From contig CAYSDM010000024.1 of NCBI GenBank assembly GCA_964429855.1, positions 1 through 64,000 of the forward strand: a stretch of 64,000 nt of DNA, in the 5' to 3' direction. Made by a program: the position numbers and the translations under genes. Origin of the DNA: CALLMM01 sp964429855 (GTDB taxonomy: Bacteria; Armatimonadota; Chthonomonadetes; Chthonomonadales; CAJBBX01). The notes below the pieces were generated by a model. The model did not search any database. It was given only the letters and a program-made list of their open reading frames with translations, and was not told the origin of the DNA. Positions 16,452-25,192 of the stretch are shown one piece after another. The stretch's first letter is position 1. Each line of letters opens with the position of its first letter.

Positions 16452-17738
16452 TCATCTCGTTCCAACCGCTGCGAGATAGGCTTTCACGGCGGAGTGCATT
16501 CCCTGCACGATCCTGTCGGACGCGGCTCTATCCAGCCGATAGGCATCAATGCCCACGCCGGAAGGGTTCTCCACCGCATGGGCGTCCACCATCTCATTCC
16601 AGCTATAGAAGCCGATTCCGTTGGCAATCGCCGCCGTATCCATTCCGTGTTCGCCGCTCAACATCTCGCTGACCCGATAGCAGATCACCACATCCGCCCG
16701 GCTCATTTTACGAAAGCGCGTAATCGCATCGCGCTCCAGCTGAGTGGGACGCCCCTGTATCCAGCGCAGGATAAGAATATCGGCAAAGCGAAACGCCTCC
16801 GGCAGCGCGGCGCAGCTCCACTGATAGGCGGGTCCATGCGGATGGGGACAGTCGAAGGAATAGGGCATCTCCGCCAGAATCAGCAGGTCGGGGAAACGCC
16901 GTTTCAGGCGCTTCGTGATCTCTGTAAAGACAGCGTTTCCCGTCTCTGCCCGGAAGAGCGCATGATCCCTTACGGCAGGCGGAAGATGCTTCTGCGGGTC
17001 GGAGTAGTCGAAGAGGCGCGTCTCTCGCGGATCAATCTCCTCAAATGCGCCGAACTGCGTGCCCCAGGCGCGATTCAACCGGGGCAGGTCTTCCTGATAC
17101 CGCCGCTTGAGCCAGAGGATAAAGGCGCGATTCGTCTGCGCATCATACATGGTTATATCGAGTTCGCAGCCGAGAGTCACCACCGGACGCGCCTTCCCTT
17201 CTTTCATAACATGCAGCAGCGCGCCGTCTTTCGCATAGCGTTCCACATAACGGGAGACATAGGCAGTCAGGTAGTCCTTGAACTGTGCCGAGGTGATAAG
17301 CGAGCCGCCCTGACTACCGTCCTGTCTTACCGTCAGAGGAATGTCCGCCGAGACACCCAGCGCTTTCGCTGCCCACTGCCTCCGATCGCCTATCGAGATA
17401 TCGTTGCCGCCATGCGCCTCCAGCCAGGGAACGATCACAAATCCGCACTCTTTCGCCAGCCGATGCTCGCGATCCAGCCATTTCCACTCCCCGTCCAGCG
17501 ACTGCGAAAACTCATGATCCACCAGCAGCGTGTTGAACCCCATCGCCTTCAGCCGACGCAGATCACGGCGGATCGCCTCATCATCGGACATCCAGGGCTG
17601 CCACCAGTGACCAAAGAAGTAGATAGCGACCATCGGTTCGCCGTTCGGAAGCCTCAGAGACGGCAGAGAGCGCGTTCCCTGCGCACATACCGATCCGGCA
17701 AGCAGCATGAGAAACATCAGTACGATCAACAGGCGCAT
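16452..17738 (-). CDS. Secreted TIM-barrel glycoside-hydrolase-like protein
   Basis: A 428-residue protein with a clear signal peptide (MRLLIVLMFLMLLAGSVCAQ). The mature part looks like a (beta/alpha)8 barrel of the GH42/GH5 type: 'AIYFFGHWWQPW', 'LKAMGFNTLLVDHEFS', 'ECGFVIVPWLEAHGG', 'VVTLGCELDITMYD', 'FILWLKRRYQEDLPRLNRAWGTQF' (the last resembles GH42 beta-galactosidases) and 'LLILAEMPYS'. Glu in CELD and in AEMP are candidate acid/base and nucleophile. No exact family is recognised. It is transcribed alone, convergent with the signalling operon and divergent from the amidase. A GAAGGAG/GAGGAG ribosome site precedes the ATG. Confidence 0.65.
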   Translation of the reverse strand: MRLLIVLMFLMLLAGSVCAQGTRSLPSLRLPNGEPMVAIYFFGHWWQPWMSDDEAIRRDLRRLKAMGFNTLLVDHEFSQSLDGEWKWLDREHRLAKECGFVIVPWLEAHGGNDISIGDRRQWAAKALGVSADIPLTVRQDGSQGGSLITSAQFKDYLTAYVSRYVERYAKDGALLHVMKEGKARPVVTLGCELDITMYDAQTNRAFILWLKRRYQEDLPRLNRAWGTQFGAFEEIDPRETRLFDYSDPQKHLPPAVRDHALFRAETGNAVFTEITKRLKRRFPDLLILAEMPYSFDCPHPHGPAYQWSCAALPEAFRFADILILRWIQGRPTQLERDAITRFRKMSRADVVICYRVSEMLSGEHGMDTAAIANGIGFYSWNEMVDAHAVENPSGVGIDAYRLDRAASDRIVQGMHSAVKAYLAAVGTR

Positions 17739-17931
17739 GGCGTTTTCTCCTCACTCCTTCATTCCTCTCCTGATTCCACGCCTGCGGGAAATATATCCTT
17801 CTCTCCCTTTTTCAGCGAGAGATATATCCCGAAAAGAAAGATTGGAACCCTGAATCGGATAACGGAATGAGTCAGATAGCGTCATCTATTGTTAAAAGCA
17901 AACAGATCTCTTTAAAAAATGTCACCCTGAC

Positions 17932-17960
17932 TGGACAAAGTCGTTGAAACTCGTTATACT
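17932..17960 (+). promoter_or_regulatory. Sigma70-type promoter of the amidase gene
   Basis: TGGACA (17932-17937), 17-base spacer, TATACT (17955-17960). It would start transcription about 60 bases before the GTG at 18028. The surrounding 289-base gap (17739-18027) is otherwise AT-rich with no gene. Confidence 0.65.
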
Positions 17961-18027
17961 GTTGCGGCACTAACTATTCGGATATGCGCGTCAGAGACCT
18001 GCTCTATTCTACGGGAGGTATAGATTA

Positions 18028-19941
18028 GTGAGGAGATGCGAACCGCGTTTTCGATTCGCAGCGGGTGCGCTTATTGTCATCGCTCTCAGCCTGATGGCTT
18101 CGACAGCGAAGGCGGATACGCTGACTCCGGTGCGCCTGCAGGTAGACGGCAAAGATATCTCCCTGAAAGTACAGCCCCTCTTTGATGGACGCGAGGTCTA
18201 TTTGCCGCTTGAGGCGTTACGCGCCTTTGGAATCTCCTGGTCTGTCCTGCGACGCGAGGAGAGTGTCACTCTCACCTTTCCCGACGGCATCTCCTCTGAA
18301 TTTGCGCTGGCGCACCCCCGGCATCAGCCGATGCTTCCCCTTTCCACACTGGTAAACGCTCTCAATCTCAAAGCGCAGGTGGAGAACGGCGTCTGCAGCG
18401 TTCGGCTGCCCCGAACGGAATCAAGGCGCGAAGCCGGTTCCTCCAGCCGGATTCAGCGATGGGGAGCCGTTCCTCCGCAATCTCCCCCCCCCTCTACACA
18501 GTCAGAGTACCGAAAGAACGAGACGGCGCGCACCGGAAGCTCAGGGATCAGCGCAAAGCAGCCATCTGATATTCAGAAGGGCGAATCGCTCGAAAACTTC
18601 ACCACGCGCCCGACCGAAAACCGACCGAAGAACACGGCGCAAACAGACAGGCAGTCAGAACCGCCGGTCGCTCCCACCTCTACCGCCCGTTTAACGGCGC
18701 ACGCAGGCTCCTCCTCCCCCGTGGTGTCACGGACTCTTGCGGAGAAGCCGACAATCCCTGTCCGTCAGGATCGCGAGGTCAATCCTGCTCCCGCCGTCCC
18801 ACCTCGACAGAACGGCGCGCCTCCGGTACAGATTGCGGCATCTGACGGAAACGGGGAGCGTATGCAGGCTCCTCAGTCGCTGGACGGACTCGGCTCCTAC
18901 TTCCAGAGAGTCTTCGAGAACGCGCAGGAGCGGAAGCCGCCTGCGGCCGCGACGAAACCGGCTCCCATACTGACCGCTATTCAAGATGTCATTCTGGAGC
19001 CGATGGGCGATGACCGCGCCAGACTGCGGATCGTGACCGGTGGGCGCGTGGGAGTCAGCGTTCGGTTTCTACGCCAGCCGACGCGACTGGCGATAGATTT
19101 GCCCAATACGCGCCTCGATTCTGAAGCGCGCTCCTGGAATGTGAACCATCCCCTTCTGTCGGAGATTCGCGCCCGGACAGGCGAAACGCCCAACATTACG
19201 CGCCTGGAACTGAATCTCTCCAAACTGATCAGCTACAGTCTGGTCTCCTCAGGTCAGGACGGCGTGATATTCAATCTGACCCTGCCGCGCAACGCCGGAC
19301 AACCGATCCAGGATCTGGTGGTGGTGGTGGATCCGGGACACGGCGGCTCTTCCACCGGATGCAGCTGGCCCGTCGGCAGCCAGCGCGTCTATGAAAAGCA
19401 TCTGGCGCTCTCAATGGCGAAAAAGCTGCGGGAGATCATGGAGGAGGCGGGTATAAACGTAATCATGACGCGCACGGAGGATGTGGATGTCAGCCTTTCC
19501 GCGCGTCCCGCCATCGCCAGCGATAATAACGCCCATCTTTTTATCAGCCTGCATATTGACGACTGCCGAATTCCCAACTCCGCCTCTGGAACCACCGTAT
19601 ACTATCATAAGAGCGAGCCGAGCAGCCGCACGCTGGCGCACTCCATCATAGAACGGATCGCAATGGTCAGCGGTCTGCCCAGCCGGGGAGCGCGCTCTGA
19701 TACCGTCCTCTATGCCAGCGGTCTGGCGGTTCTGCGCGAGAGCGTAACTCCGGCAGTTTTAATTGAAGTCGGGTATATTAACCATTCAACGGATCGCGCA
19801 AAGCTCATGGACTCCGGATTTCAACAGCGTGTCGCGCAGGCCATCTTCGACGGAATTCGCGGCTATGTGGAGAGCGCGTTGCCGGAACGCCGCTTCTCCC
19901 CCATTGCCCGCGAGACAGAACAGAGCGACTCTCCGCGCTGA
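18028..19941 (+). CDS. N-acetylmuramoyl-L-alanine amidase with copper-amine-oxidase-like and AMIN domains
   Basis: A 637-residue secreted cell-wall hydrolase. Order: signal peptide (about 10-29), a copper-amine-oxidase N-terminal-like domain (about 30-120, FDGREVYLPLEALRAFGISW), a long Pro/Ser/Arg-rich low-complexity linker (about 130-315), an AMIN domain (about 320-425) that targets amidases to peptidoglycan or envelope sites, and an Amidase_3 zinc domain (about 430-615) with VDPGHGG, 'MTRTEDVDVSLSAR', 'FISLHIDD' and 'LIEVGYINH'. It cleaves the bond between MurNAc and L-Ala. Start is GTG with GGGAGG about 10 bases upstream. It leads an operon with a GerMN protein and murI. Confidence 0.92.
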   Translation: MRRCEPRFRFAAGALIVIALSLMASTAKADTLTPVRLQVDGKDISLKVQPLFDGREVYLPLEALRAFGISWSVLRREESVTLTFPDGISSEFALAHPRHQPMLPLSTLVNALNLKAQVENGVCSVRLPRTESRREAGSSSRIQRWGAVPPQSPPPSTQSEYRKNETARTGSSGISAKQPSDIQKGESLENFTTRPTENRPKNTAQTDRQSEPPVAPTSTARLTAHAGSSSPVVSRTLAEKPTIPVRQDREVNPAPAVPPRQNGAPPVQIAASDGNGERMQAPQSLDGLGSYFQRVFENAQERKPPAAATKPAPILTAIQDVILEPMGDDRARLRIVTGGRVGVSVRFLRQPTRLAIDLPNTRLDSEARSWNVNHPLLSEIRARTGETPNITRLELNLSKLISYSLVSSGQDGVIFNLTLPRNAGQPIQDLVVVVDPGHGGSSTGCSWPVGSQRVYEKHLALSMAKKLREIMEEAGINVIMTRTEDVDVSLSARPAIASDNNAHLFISLHIDDCRIPNSASGTTVYYHKSEPSSRTLAHSIIERIAMVSGLPSRGARSDTVLYASGLAVLRESVTPAVLIEVGYINHSTDRAKLMDSGFQQRVAQAIFDGIRGYVESALPERRFSPIARETEQSDSPR

Positions 19942-19952
19942 GAACCGAATCT

Positions 19953-20495
19953 ATGCGACGCCCGTTACCGATTCTGATACTATCGCTGCTGATCCTCTTC
20001 GGCGGAGGACTGGGCTTCTGGTACGCCAGTTCCCGTCCGCCACAGCCCCCTACGCCCCCGACACCCGTTCAGAAGGGCGAAGTCGAGATCACTCGCCCCG
20101 GACAGACCGGAAATGATGTCACGCTCAAGCCGGAGAAGCGGCAGATTCCCCCCGGCAGCAGCCAGATCGCGCAGACACTCGAAGCCCTCTTCGAGACCGC
20201 GCAGGACAATAAGGGAACCAGCGCCTTTCCGAAAGGCGTGAAGCTGCACAGCGTCAAGATCGAAAACGGGGTCGCCACAATAGACCTCAGCGCAGACTTT
20301 CAGGGAGTTAATCAGCAGGGAGACACAGGGGAATCGCTGGCGTATAACGCGCTGCGAAAAGCGCTGGCGCAGTTCCCCGAGGTCGAGAAGATGCGGGTTC
20401 TCGTGGACGGCAAACCTTTCGAAGGCGAACACAGCGGAGCATGGATGGATATTCCGGTACGCGACCCCAGCACGGCGTCGGGAAGCAATCCCTGA
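19953..20495 (+). CDS. GerMN-domain envelope protein
   Basis: A 180-residue protein with an N-terminal hydrophobic segment (about 6-23, ILILSLLILFGGGLGFWYA) and no lipobox Cys, so an anchored or secreted protein. The C-terminal part has the GerMN pattern: 'FPKGVKLHSVKIENGVATIDLSADF' then 'ALRKALAQFPEVEKMRVLVDGKPFE'. GerMN domains occur in spore-germination protein GerM and in many non-spore-formers, often next to peptidoglycan amidases, as here. It starts 11 bases after the amidase stop and its TGA overlaps the murI ATG (TGATG). A role in peptidoglycan remodelling is inferred from context. Confidence 0.85.
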   Translation: MRRPLPILILSLLILFGGGLGFWYASSRPPQPPTPPTPVQKGEVEITRPGQTGNDVTLKPEKRQIPPGSSQIAQTLEALFETAQDNKGTSAFPKGVKLHSVKIENGVATIDLSADFQGVNQQGDTGESLAYNALRKALAQFPEVEKMRVLVDGKPFEGEHSGAWMDIPVRDPSTASGSNP

Positions 20496-21340
20496 TGCCG
20501 GAAGCGCGTCCCATCGGGATATTCGATTCAGGGGTTGGCGGTCTGACGGTAGCAGGCGCGCTGCTGCGACGCCACTCCCGCCTTCCGATTCTCTATGTGG
20601 CGGATCAGGCGCATGTTCCCTATGGCGGTCGTCCGCTGGAAGAGATTCGCGGCTTTGCGACCGCCATCAGCGCGTTTCTGGCGCGGCAAAACTGCCGCGC
20701 CATTCTTATGGCGTGCAACATCTCTTCGGCAACCGCGCTGCCCTCCGTCTCGCAGTCTCTCTCCCCGCTTCCAGTTCATGGGATGATCGCCCCGGCTGTC
20801 CGCCGCGCGCTGCAATCGCTGGCAGTGTCGCAATCCGAAAATGCGCCCCGGATCGGCGTTCTAGCGACCGCCGGAACGGTGCAGAGCGGAGCCTACGCCG
20901 TCGCGCTGCACTCCCTGAACAGGCGTTGTCAGGTGACGCAGGTTCCCTGTCCGAAGTTCGTTCCGCTGGTGGAAGCGGGAGAGATAGAGAGCGCGGCGGC
21001 GCGGGAAGCTGCCTGCGAATACCTGACTTTGCTGGCAGAGTCGCGCTGTCAAACCGTAATCCTCGGCTGTACACACTACCCTTACCTGCTTCCCACGCTC
21101 CAGAGAGTTGCAGCAGACCTCTTTCCGTCGCCGGTCACCTTCATTGACCCGGCGGAGGCGCTTGCCGACGCTCTGCCAATCCCTATGGATCCCGACGACA
21201 TCTCATCTCCTCTGCGCCTGCTGCTGACGACCGGCGATCCGGAGCATTTCCGTCGTCAGATACCCCGTTTCCTTCCGGATGTCTCCTGCGAGGTGCGCGC
21301 CGCCCGCTGGCAAACGGACGGATCACTGCAAATTGCCTGA
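20495..21340 (+). CDS. murI: Glutamate racemase
   Basis: A 281-residue cytoplasmic enzyme that converts L- to D-glutamate for peptidoglycan. It begins MPEARPIGIFDSGVGGLTV, the canonical MurI N-terminus; the two catalytic Cys are in MACNISSATAL and LGCTHYPYLLP. The ATG at 20495 overlaps the GerMN stop codon, which argues for translational coupling and against the longer frame that starts inside the GerMN gene. The usual ACN-T is ACN-I here, a conservative change in the first Cys loop. Third gene of the cell-wall operon. Confidence 0.95.
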   Translation: MPEARPIGIFDSGVGGLTVAGALLRRHSRLPILYVADQAHVPYGGRPLEEIRGFATAISAFLARQNCRAILMACNISSATALPSVSQSLSPLPVHGMIAPAVRRALQSLAVSQSENAPRIGVLATAGTVQSGAYAVALHSLNRRCQVTQVPCPKFVPLVEAGEIESAAAREAACEYLTLLAESRCQTVILGCTHYPYLLPTLQRVAADLFPSPVTFIDPAEALADALPIPMDPDDISSPLRLLLTTGDPEHFRRQIPRFLPDVSCEVRAARWQTDGSLQIA

Positions 21341-21692
21341 CATCCCCTCTCTCGTAAACACCTATTGATTGTCTGAATCCAATTTACGAAACGCTGTTAA
21401 ATATATCACAGTCAGTAATACAGACGCCTCAACACCGTCCTGGAAAGTATGTTTAATTTTAAGCGATCCGACAAAAACCCGGCAGGAACTTCCCTGACGC
21501 AAGAGGAATTGAGCAATGTGGCACTGAATGCTCATAGAAGTATCTTGCTGCGCGATTTGCTATTGGCTCTGAGGTGACCGGTCCATTCAGGCGTCCCTCA
21601 CACGTGATAATCCAACCCCATTCTTACGTGAATGACAGGCTGCCGTCAGAGACGAGACCCTGACGAGCAGCCCATATAAGCGAGTGAGTCTC
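21341..21692 (+). other. 352-base intergenic region before the tubulin-like gene cluster
   Basis: Lower GC than its surroundings. It contains one small possible gene (21449-21577) and presumably the promoter of the downstream cluster, but I see no convincing -35/-10 pair. Confidence 0.5.
21449..21577 (+). CDS. Possible 42-residue small protein
   Basis: An ATG preceded by a weak TGGAAAG site opens a 43-codon frame (MFNFKRSDKNPAGTSLTQEE... ending LLLALR). The product is amphipathic with a helical C-terminal half, no membrane helix and no recognised family. Its base composition is lower in GC than neighbours. It may be a chance frame or a remnant of a gene. Confidence 0.25.
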   Translation: MFNFKRSDKNPAGTSLTQEELSNVALNAHRSILLRDLLLALR

Positions 21693-23183
21693 ATGTTTAC
21701 CTGCCGAGTCTGTGGACGTTCTATAGCGGAGCCAAACCCGGAGAATCGCTACTGCCCCTACTGTGGAACCGCGTTCGTCCTCTCCTGCACCAATGAGCTT
21801 TGTGGAAACCGCGCGGATGGCATCGTCGTCCGCCGCAGCGCGACCTGCGGACAGTGCGGCGCGCTCTACCGCTATGCTCCCTCCAGCGGACTGCCGGTCC
21901 TTGTGCGTCACCTTGGACCGTTTCTTCCCCCGGAAGAGTCTGCGTCCGTGGCGGCCCAAACCGAATCGCCCGCATTTCTCCAGGACCTTCTGCCAGCAAG
22001 CGGCAATCCTTTCAGCGATTCCGCCCTGCTCTCGCAGCAGCCTCCCGACATCTCCATCCCCGAAAAAGAGGCGGATTTTGCGGTCAATACGCGCCTGCAC
22101 GATGTCGAAGCGCGGCATGGACGCATCTATCTGGTTCCTCAAAACGGGATGGTACAGGCGCTGGATTACGAGTCCCTGACCCGCCTCAATTTCTGGGCGG
22201 GAGAGGTGCTGCCAAACTGGGTTCCCACTAATCCGCAGCCGGTAAAACTTCAGGTCTCTGAAACCATCGTCTATGTGTTGCATCGGGGAGCCATCAGCGG
22301 TTACGACGCGGGCAACGGCAAAGCGATCTTCTCCCTCACCGTCAACGACCTGCGCGATATCCACTGCCTGCTCGTGCGTAACCGGCTGCTGGTGGTCGGC
22401 ACGGCGGGAGATCAGAAAGAGTATGCGCGGCTTTTCGACATCGAACATCTGTGCGATGCCCGCACTCCCGCCAAACGCCCGCTATGGGAGGGCGAGGTGC
22501 GCGGAAGCATCGCGCCGGGACAGGCGCTTCCAGCGAAACGACTGGGCGTTTTTGGCGGCTACTTCTACCTGATCTCCCGCAGCAGCCAGCTTCTTGCCCT
22601 GCCGATGGAGGGCGGCGGCTTTGAAACGATGTATGACAACTGGGGATCGCGCTCCATCCACGCCTGGACGATGAATGAGAGAGCAGGCATACTGTTCCTC
22701 TCCCCGCCCACCCCGCAGGGCTACTACTCGCTGGTGACCTTCACGCCGGGAACCGGAAAACCGGTCTCCAACGAGACTCAGTTGATGACGGTTCGCCCGC
22801 GCGAAAAGCCGCGCAGCGTCCTGCTCTGGGATGAAGACATCCTGCTGCTGGATGAGGCGGGAAGCCTGCAGAGACTTCCCCTGATCAATCCCAACAACCC
22901 GACGGCGAACTGGGGCGCGCTGACCGGTCTGCAGAATATTGCCGACCTCTATCCGCCTCTCCTGATTCCCTGGGGCAAGCAGATGCACTTCGTTATGCAG
23001 GTAAAGGAGCAGCTATCTCACTCTTTCCGCCATGTTCCGCTGAGCAAGGCGTCTACCGGCTTCAGCGCCAAACTGCCGGCATCTCCCTCGGCGCGAGACG
23101 ATGTGCGAGCTATCTACTGTGGTCCGAATATCTACGTGTGTAATATGACCAATGGGAACATTAAACGACTACCTCTTCGCTAG
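21693..23183 (+). CDS. Zinc-ribbon protein with beta-propeller-like C-terminal part
   Basis: A protein of about 496 residues. The N-terminus has two treble-clef-like zinc ribbons: FTCRVCGRS ... YCPYCGTAF, then SCTNELCGN ... TCGQCGALYRY (through about residue 65). After a low-complexity linker the part from about 130 on shows repeated 'G-x-IY-LV ... G-V-AL-D' strands (GRIYLVPQNGMVQALDY, AISGYDAGNGKAIF) like a PQQ/WD-type propeller. There is no signal peptide or clear helix, so it is probably cytoplasmic. An alternative GTG start at 21684 adds three residues. It is the first gene of the cluster and its 3' end overlaps the vWA gene by 32 bases. Function unknown; protein binding is the best guess. 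Confidence 0.72.
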   Translation: MFTCRVCGRSIAEPNPENRYCPYCGTAFVLSCTNELCGNRADGIVVRRSATCGQCGALYRYAPSSGLPVLVRHLGPFLPPEESASVAAQTESPAFLQDLLPASGNPFSDSALLSQQPPDISIPEKEADFAVNTRLHDVEARHGRIYLVPQNGMVQALDYESLTRLNFWAGEVLPNWVPTNPQPVKLQVSETIVYVLHRGAISGYDAGNGKAIFSLTVNDLRDIHCLLVRNRLLVVGTAGDQKEYARLFDIEHLCDARTPAKRPLWEGEVRGSIAPGQALPAKRLGVFGGYFYLISRSSQLLALPMEGGGFETMYDNWGSRSIHAWTMNERAGILFLSPPTPQGYYSLVTFTPGTGKPVSNETQLMTVRPREKPRSVLLWDEDILLLDEAGSLQRLPLINPNNPTANWGALTGLQNIADLYPPLLIPWGKQMHFVMQVKEQLSHSFRHVPLSKASTGFSAKLPASPSARDDVRAIYCGPNIYVCNMTNGNIKRLPLR

Positions 23184-24729
23184 GCGCGTAAGCCGCGCCC
23201 GATCCGGCTCTCCCGGACGTCGGACACTGCTGTTTCCGGCGCTGATGATGCTCCTTTCACTGGGACTGCTCTCCCCGCAGTCTGCTCTTTCGCAGACGCC
23301 TTATCGGGGCGACTTTTTCGATGTCTATCAGGAGATCACGCGCCAGCTTGCCACTCAATACAGGATGGTCTGCAACCGACGTCTGCATGTGGTGCTGGTG
23401 CTGGACGTGTCGCGCAGCACGCAGCAAAACGGGATGGAGATCCGGTTCGGTCAGATATGGTCGAAGATGTGGGATAACTTCCTGCGCGATGGCGATATGG
23501 TGACGCTGCTTCCCTTTGCGTCCAATTCGCTGCCGACATCCGGTCCCTTCAAGAAATCCGACAAGAGCGGTTTTGACTCGGCGGTGGCGAAAGCGAAGAA
23601 AGACACTGCGCAGGATACCGGAACCGCGCTCTACACCGTGCAGCAGTCTGCACTGACAGAGGCGAAGCGCATTGCGGAGTCGGATAAAGACCGCGCCGTA
23701 CTGGTGCTGATGTTCACCGATCTCGACGGTCCCAATGTCACGGCGAACACTCTGACTCAGGAGAACAATGTCCGGGACACGGTCATCCCTGAGTTGATGA
23801 AAGAGTTCACGGTAGGCAGCCCGAAGAAGGAGCCGGCGCAGCCCCGCCCCACCCCGACGCCCGGTCAGCCTGCGCCCGGTCAACAGGGAACGCCTCCGCC
23901 CCCGGGTCTGCTGTTGATGCACAAGAAGTTCTACTCCATCCAGTCGGATGATCGAAAAGGCGCGTCTCCGCTCTGGCTTCACTCCGCGATGGAGTCGAAA
24001 TGGCAGCAGAAGAAGGAGCAGGCGGTTTCACGCAAGATCGAGTCGCGTCCTACGGAGCCTCCTCCTCCTCCGGAGCCTCAGCCTGACCGCCGCCCGATCA
24101 TTCGTCTGCTGGGTCTTCTGATCGGCTTTCTTGGATTTGCGTTTCTGCCGTTCCTGCGCTTCCGCGTGAAGGTGGTTCCCTCCGGCATCTCTCCCATCGG
24201 CGACACCGATAAAAAGGTCTCCGCCTATGGCAAGGTCACCGTCGCCGCGTGCAACACCGCCGAAACGCCGGAGCCGCGCGATCTGTGGCTGCCCCTCCCC
24301 TACAGTAGCGCGACCCCGGAGCCGCTTATCACCATTAAAGGGCTGAAACCCGGCTCCTGCGTGGTTGAGAAGATTGGCGGTCATATGCTGACACCAGACG
24401 GAGAGGCTGCCAGCACCGTAGATATTCCCTACGGCGAGTCGGAGACGATTCGTGTCGGCATACGTCCCAATGAACTCTATCCCCTGCAGATTGTTCCGGG
24501 TTCCTGGATGGAGGGGAAACTGATCCCGCTTCTGATGACGATGCTCTTCTTCCTGTTCGGCTTTATCGTGCTGGTGATCGGTCTGGCGATGAAAGCGCCG
24601 GAGCAGCCGGTGGCTCCAGAGCCGGAGCCTGCGATCACCGATGTCTGTCGCGCCACCGGCGGCAGCCTGATGGAGAGCGGCAGGATCGTTGTCTCGGAAC
24701 TCAAATCATCGTCTGAAAATCGGGCATAA
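23152..24729 (+). CDS. Membrane vWA-domain protein
   Basis: A 525-residue protein. A basic stretch and hydrophobic segment (about 24-45, LLFPALMMLLSLGLL) form a signal peptide or anchor. A von Willebrand A domain follows (about 75-225) with a MIDAS metal site, D-x-S-x-S in LDVSRST (about 85-90), and FTDLDG as the later Asp. A Pro-rich stretch (about 222-255) leads to a membrane helix (about 314-333), a beta-rich domain, and a final helix (about 457-482). The vWA domain is probably outside the cytoplasm and binds a protein partner through metal. It overlaps the preceding gene by 32 bases, has a weak ribosome site there, and so is probably coupled to it. Confidence 0.8.
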   Translation: MGTLNDYLFARRVSRARSGSPGRRTLLFPALMMLLSLGLLSPQSALSQTPYRGDFFDVYQEITRQLATQYRMVCNRRLHVVLVLDVSRSTQQNGMEIRFGQIWSKMWDNFLRDGDMVTLLPFASNSLPTSGPFKKSDKSGFDSAVAKAKKDTAQDTGTALYTVQQSALTEAKRIAESDKDRAVLVLMFTDLDGPNVTANTLTQENNVRDTVIPELMKEFTVGSPKKEPAQPRPTPTPGQPAPGQQGTPPPPGLLLMHKKFYSIQSDDRKGASPLWLHSAMESKWQQKKEQAVSRKIESRPTEPPPPPEPQPDRRPIIRLLGLLIGFLGFAFLPFLRFRVKVVPSGISPIGDTDKKVSAYGKVTVAACNTAETPEPRDLWLPLPYSSATPEPLITIKGLKPGSCVVEKIGGHMLTPDGEAASTVDIPYGESETIRVGIRPNELYPLQIVPGSWMEGKLIPLLMTMLFFLFGFIVLVIGLAMKAPEQPVAPEPEPAITDVCRATGGSLMESGRIVVSELKSSSENRA

Positions 24730-24771
24730 CGTCCTTCGTATAATCCCATTCCCCTGACGGGAGGAGTATCC

Positions 24772-25089
24772 ATGGCAGGACTTTTCGGAGATATGATGGC
24801 TCTGATCTGGATCGCGCTGATGGTGATCGGAATGATCTTTCTGGTCTACATGGTGCTTTTCTGGATCTACTTCGGGATCTGTAAACTGAACGGACCGGTC
24901 GCAATCCGGATTGCGTGGACAGTCGGCGTTCTCAGCCTGCTGATCGTGCTCGCTTTCATCTTTCCCTTCCAGGCTCCCTATTTCAATCCGCTCAGCGGGG
25001 ATATAGGTTCGCTGGTCAACATGGCGATTGTGGCGGTGATCTCGATGTTCTTTCTGATTATCGTCTGGGTGACCAAACCGAGTCTGTAA
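24772..25089 (+). CDS. Small three-helix membrane protein
   Basis: A 105-residue protein made almost wholly of three hydrophobic helices (about 8-33, 42-62, 78-100) with short loops and a 'KLNGPVAIRIAW' turn between the first two. No family recognised. The ATG has a GGGAGGAG ribosome site 5' of it, the best in the cluster, suggesting high expression. It lies between the vWA and tubulin-like genes and is likely a membrane component of the same complex (inference). Confidence 0.68.
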   Translation: MAGLFGDMMALIWIALMVIGMIFLVYMVLFWIYFGICKLNGPVAIRIAWTVGVLSLLIVLAFIFPFQAPYFNPLSGDIGSLVNMAIVAVISMFFLIIVWVTKPSL

Positions 25090-25192
25090 GGTGTTCCTTC
25101 GTTCGCTTCCGGCGAAATAGCATGTATCGAATCAGAGGCTGCGCTCCGCGGCGCGCGGAAGCCCCTCTCACGCATTGTCAAGGAGACTGCAC

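Noticed and set aside
16494..17870. 458-codon + strand frame opposite the TIM-barrel-like gene
   Set aside because: The - strand product has a clear signal peptide, a ribosome site and barrel motifs; the + strand frame has none.
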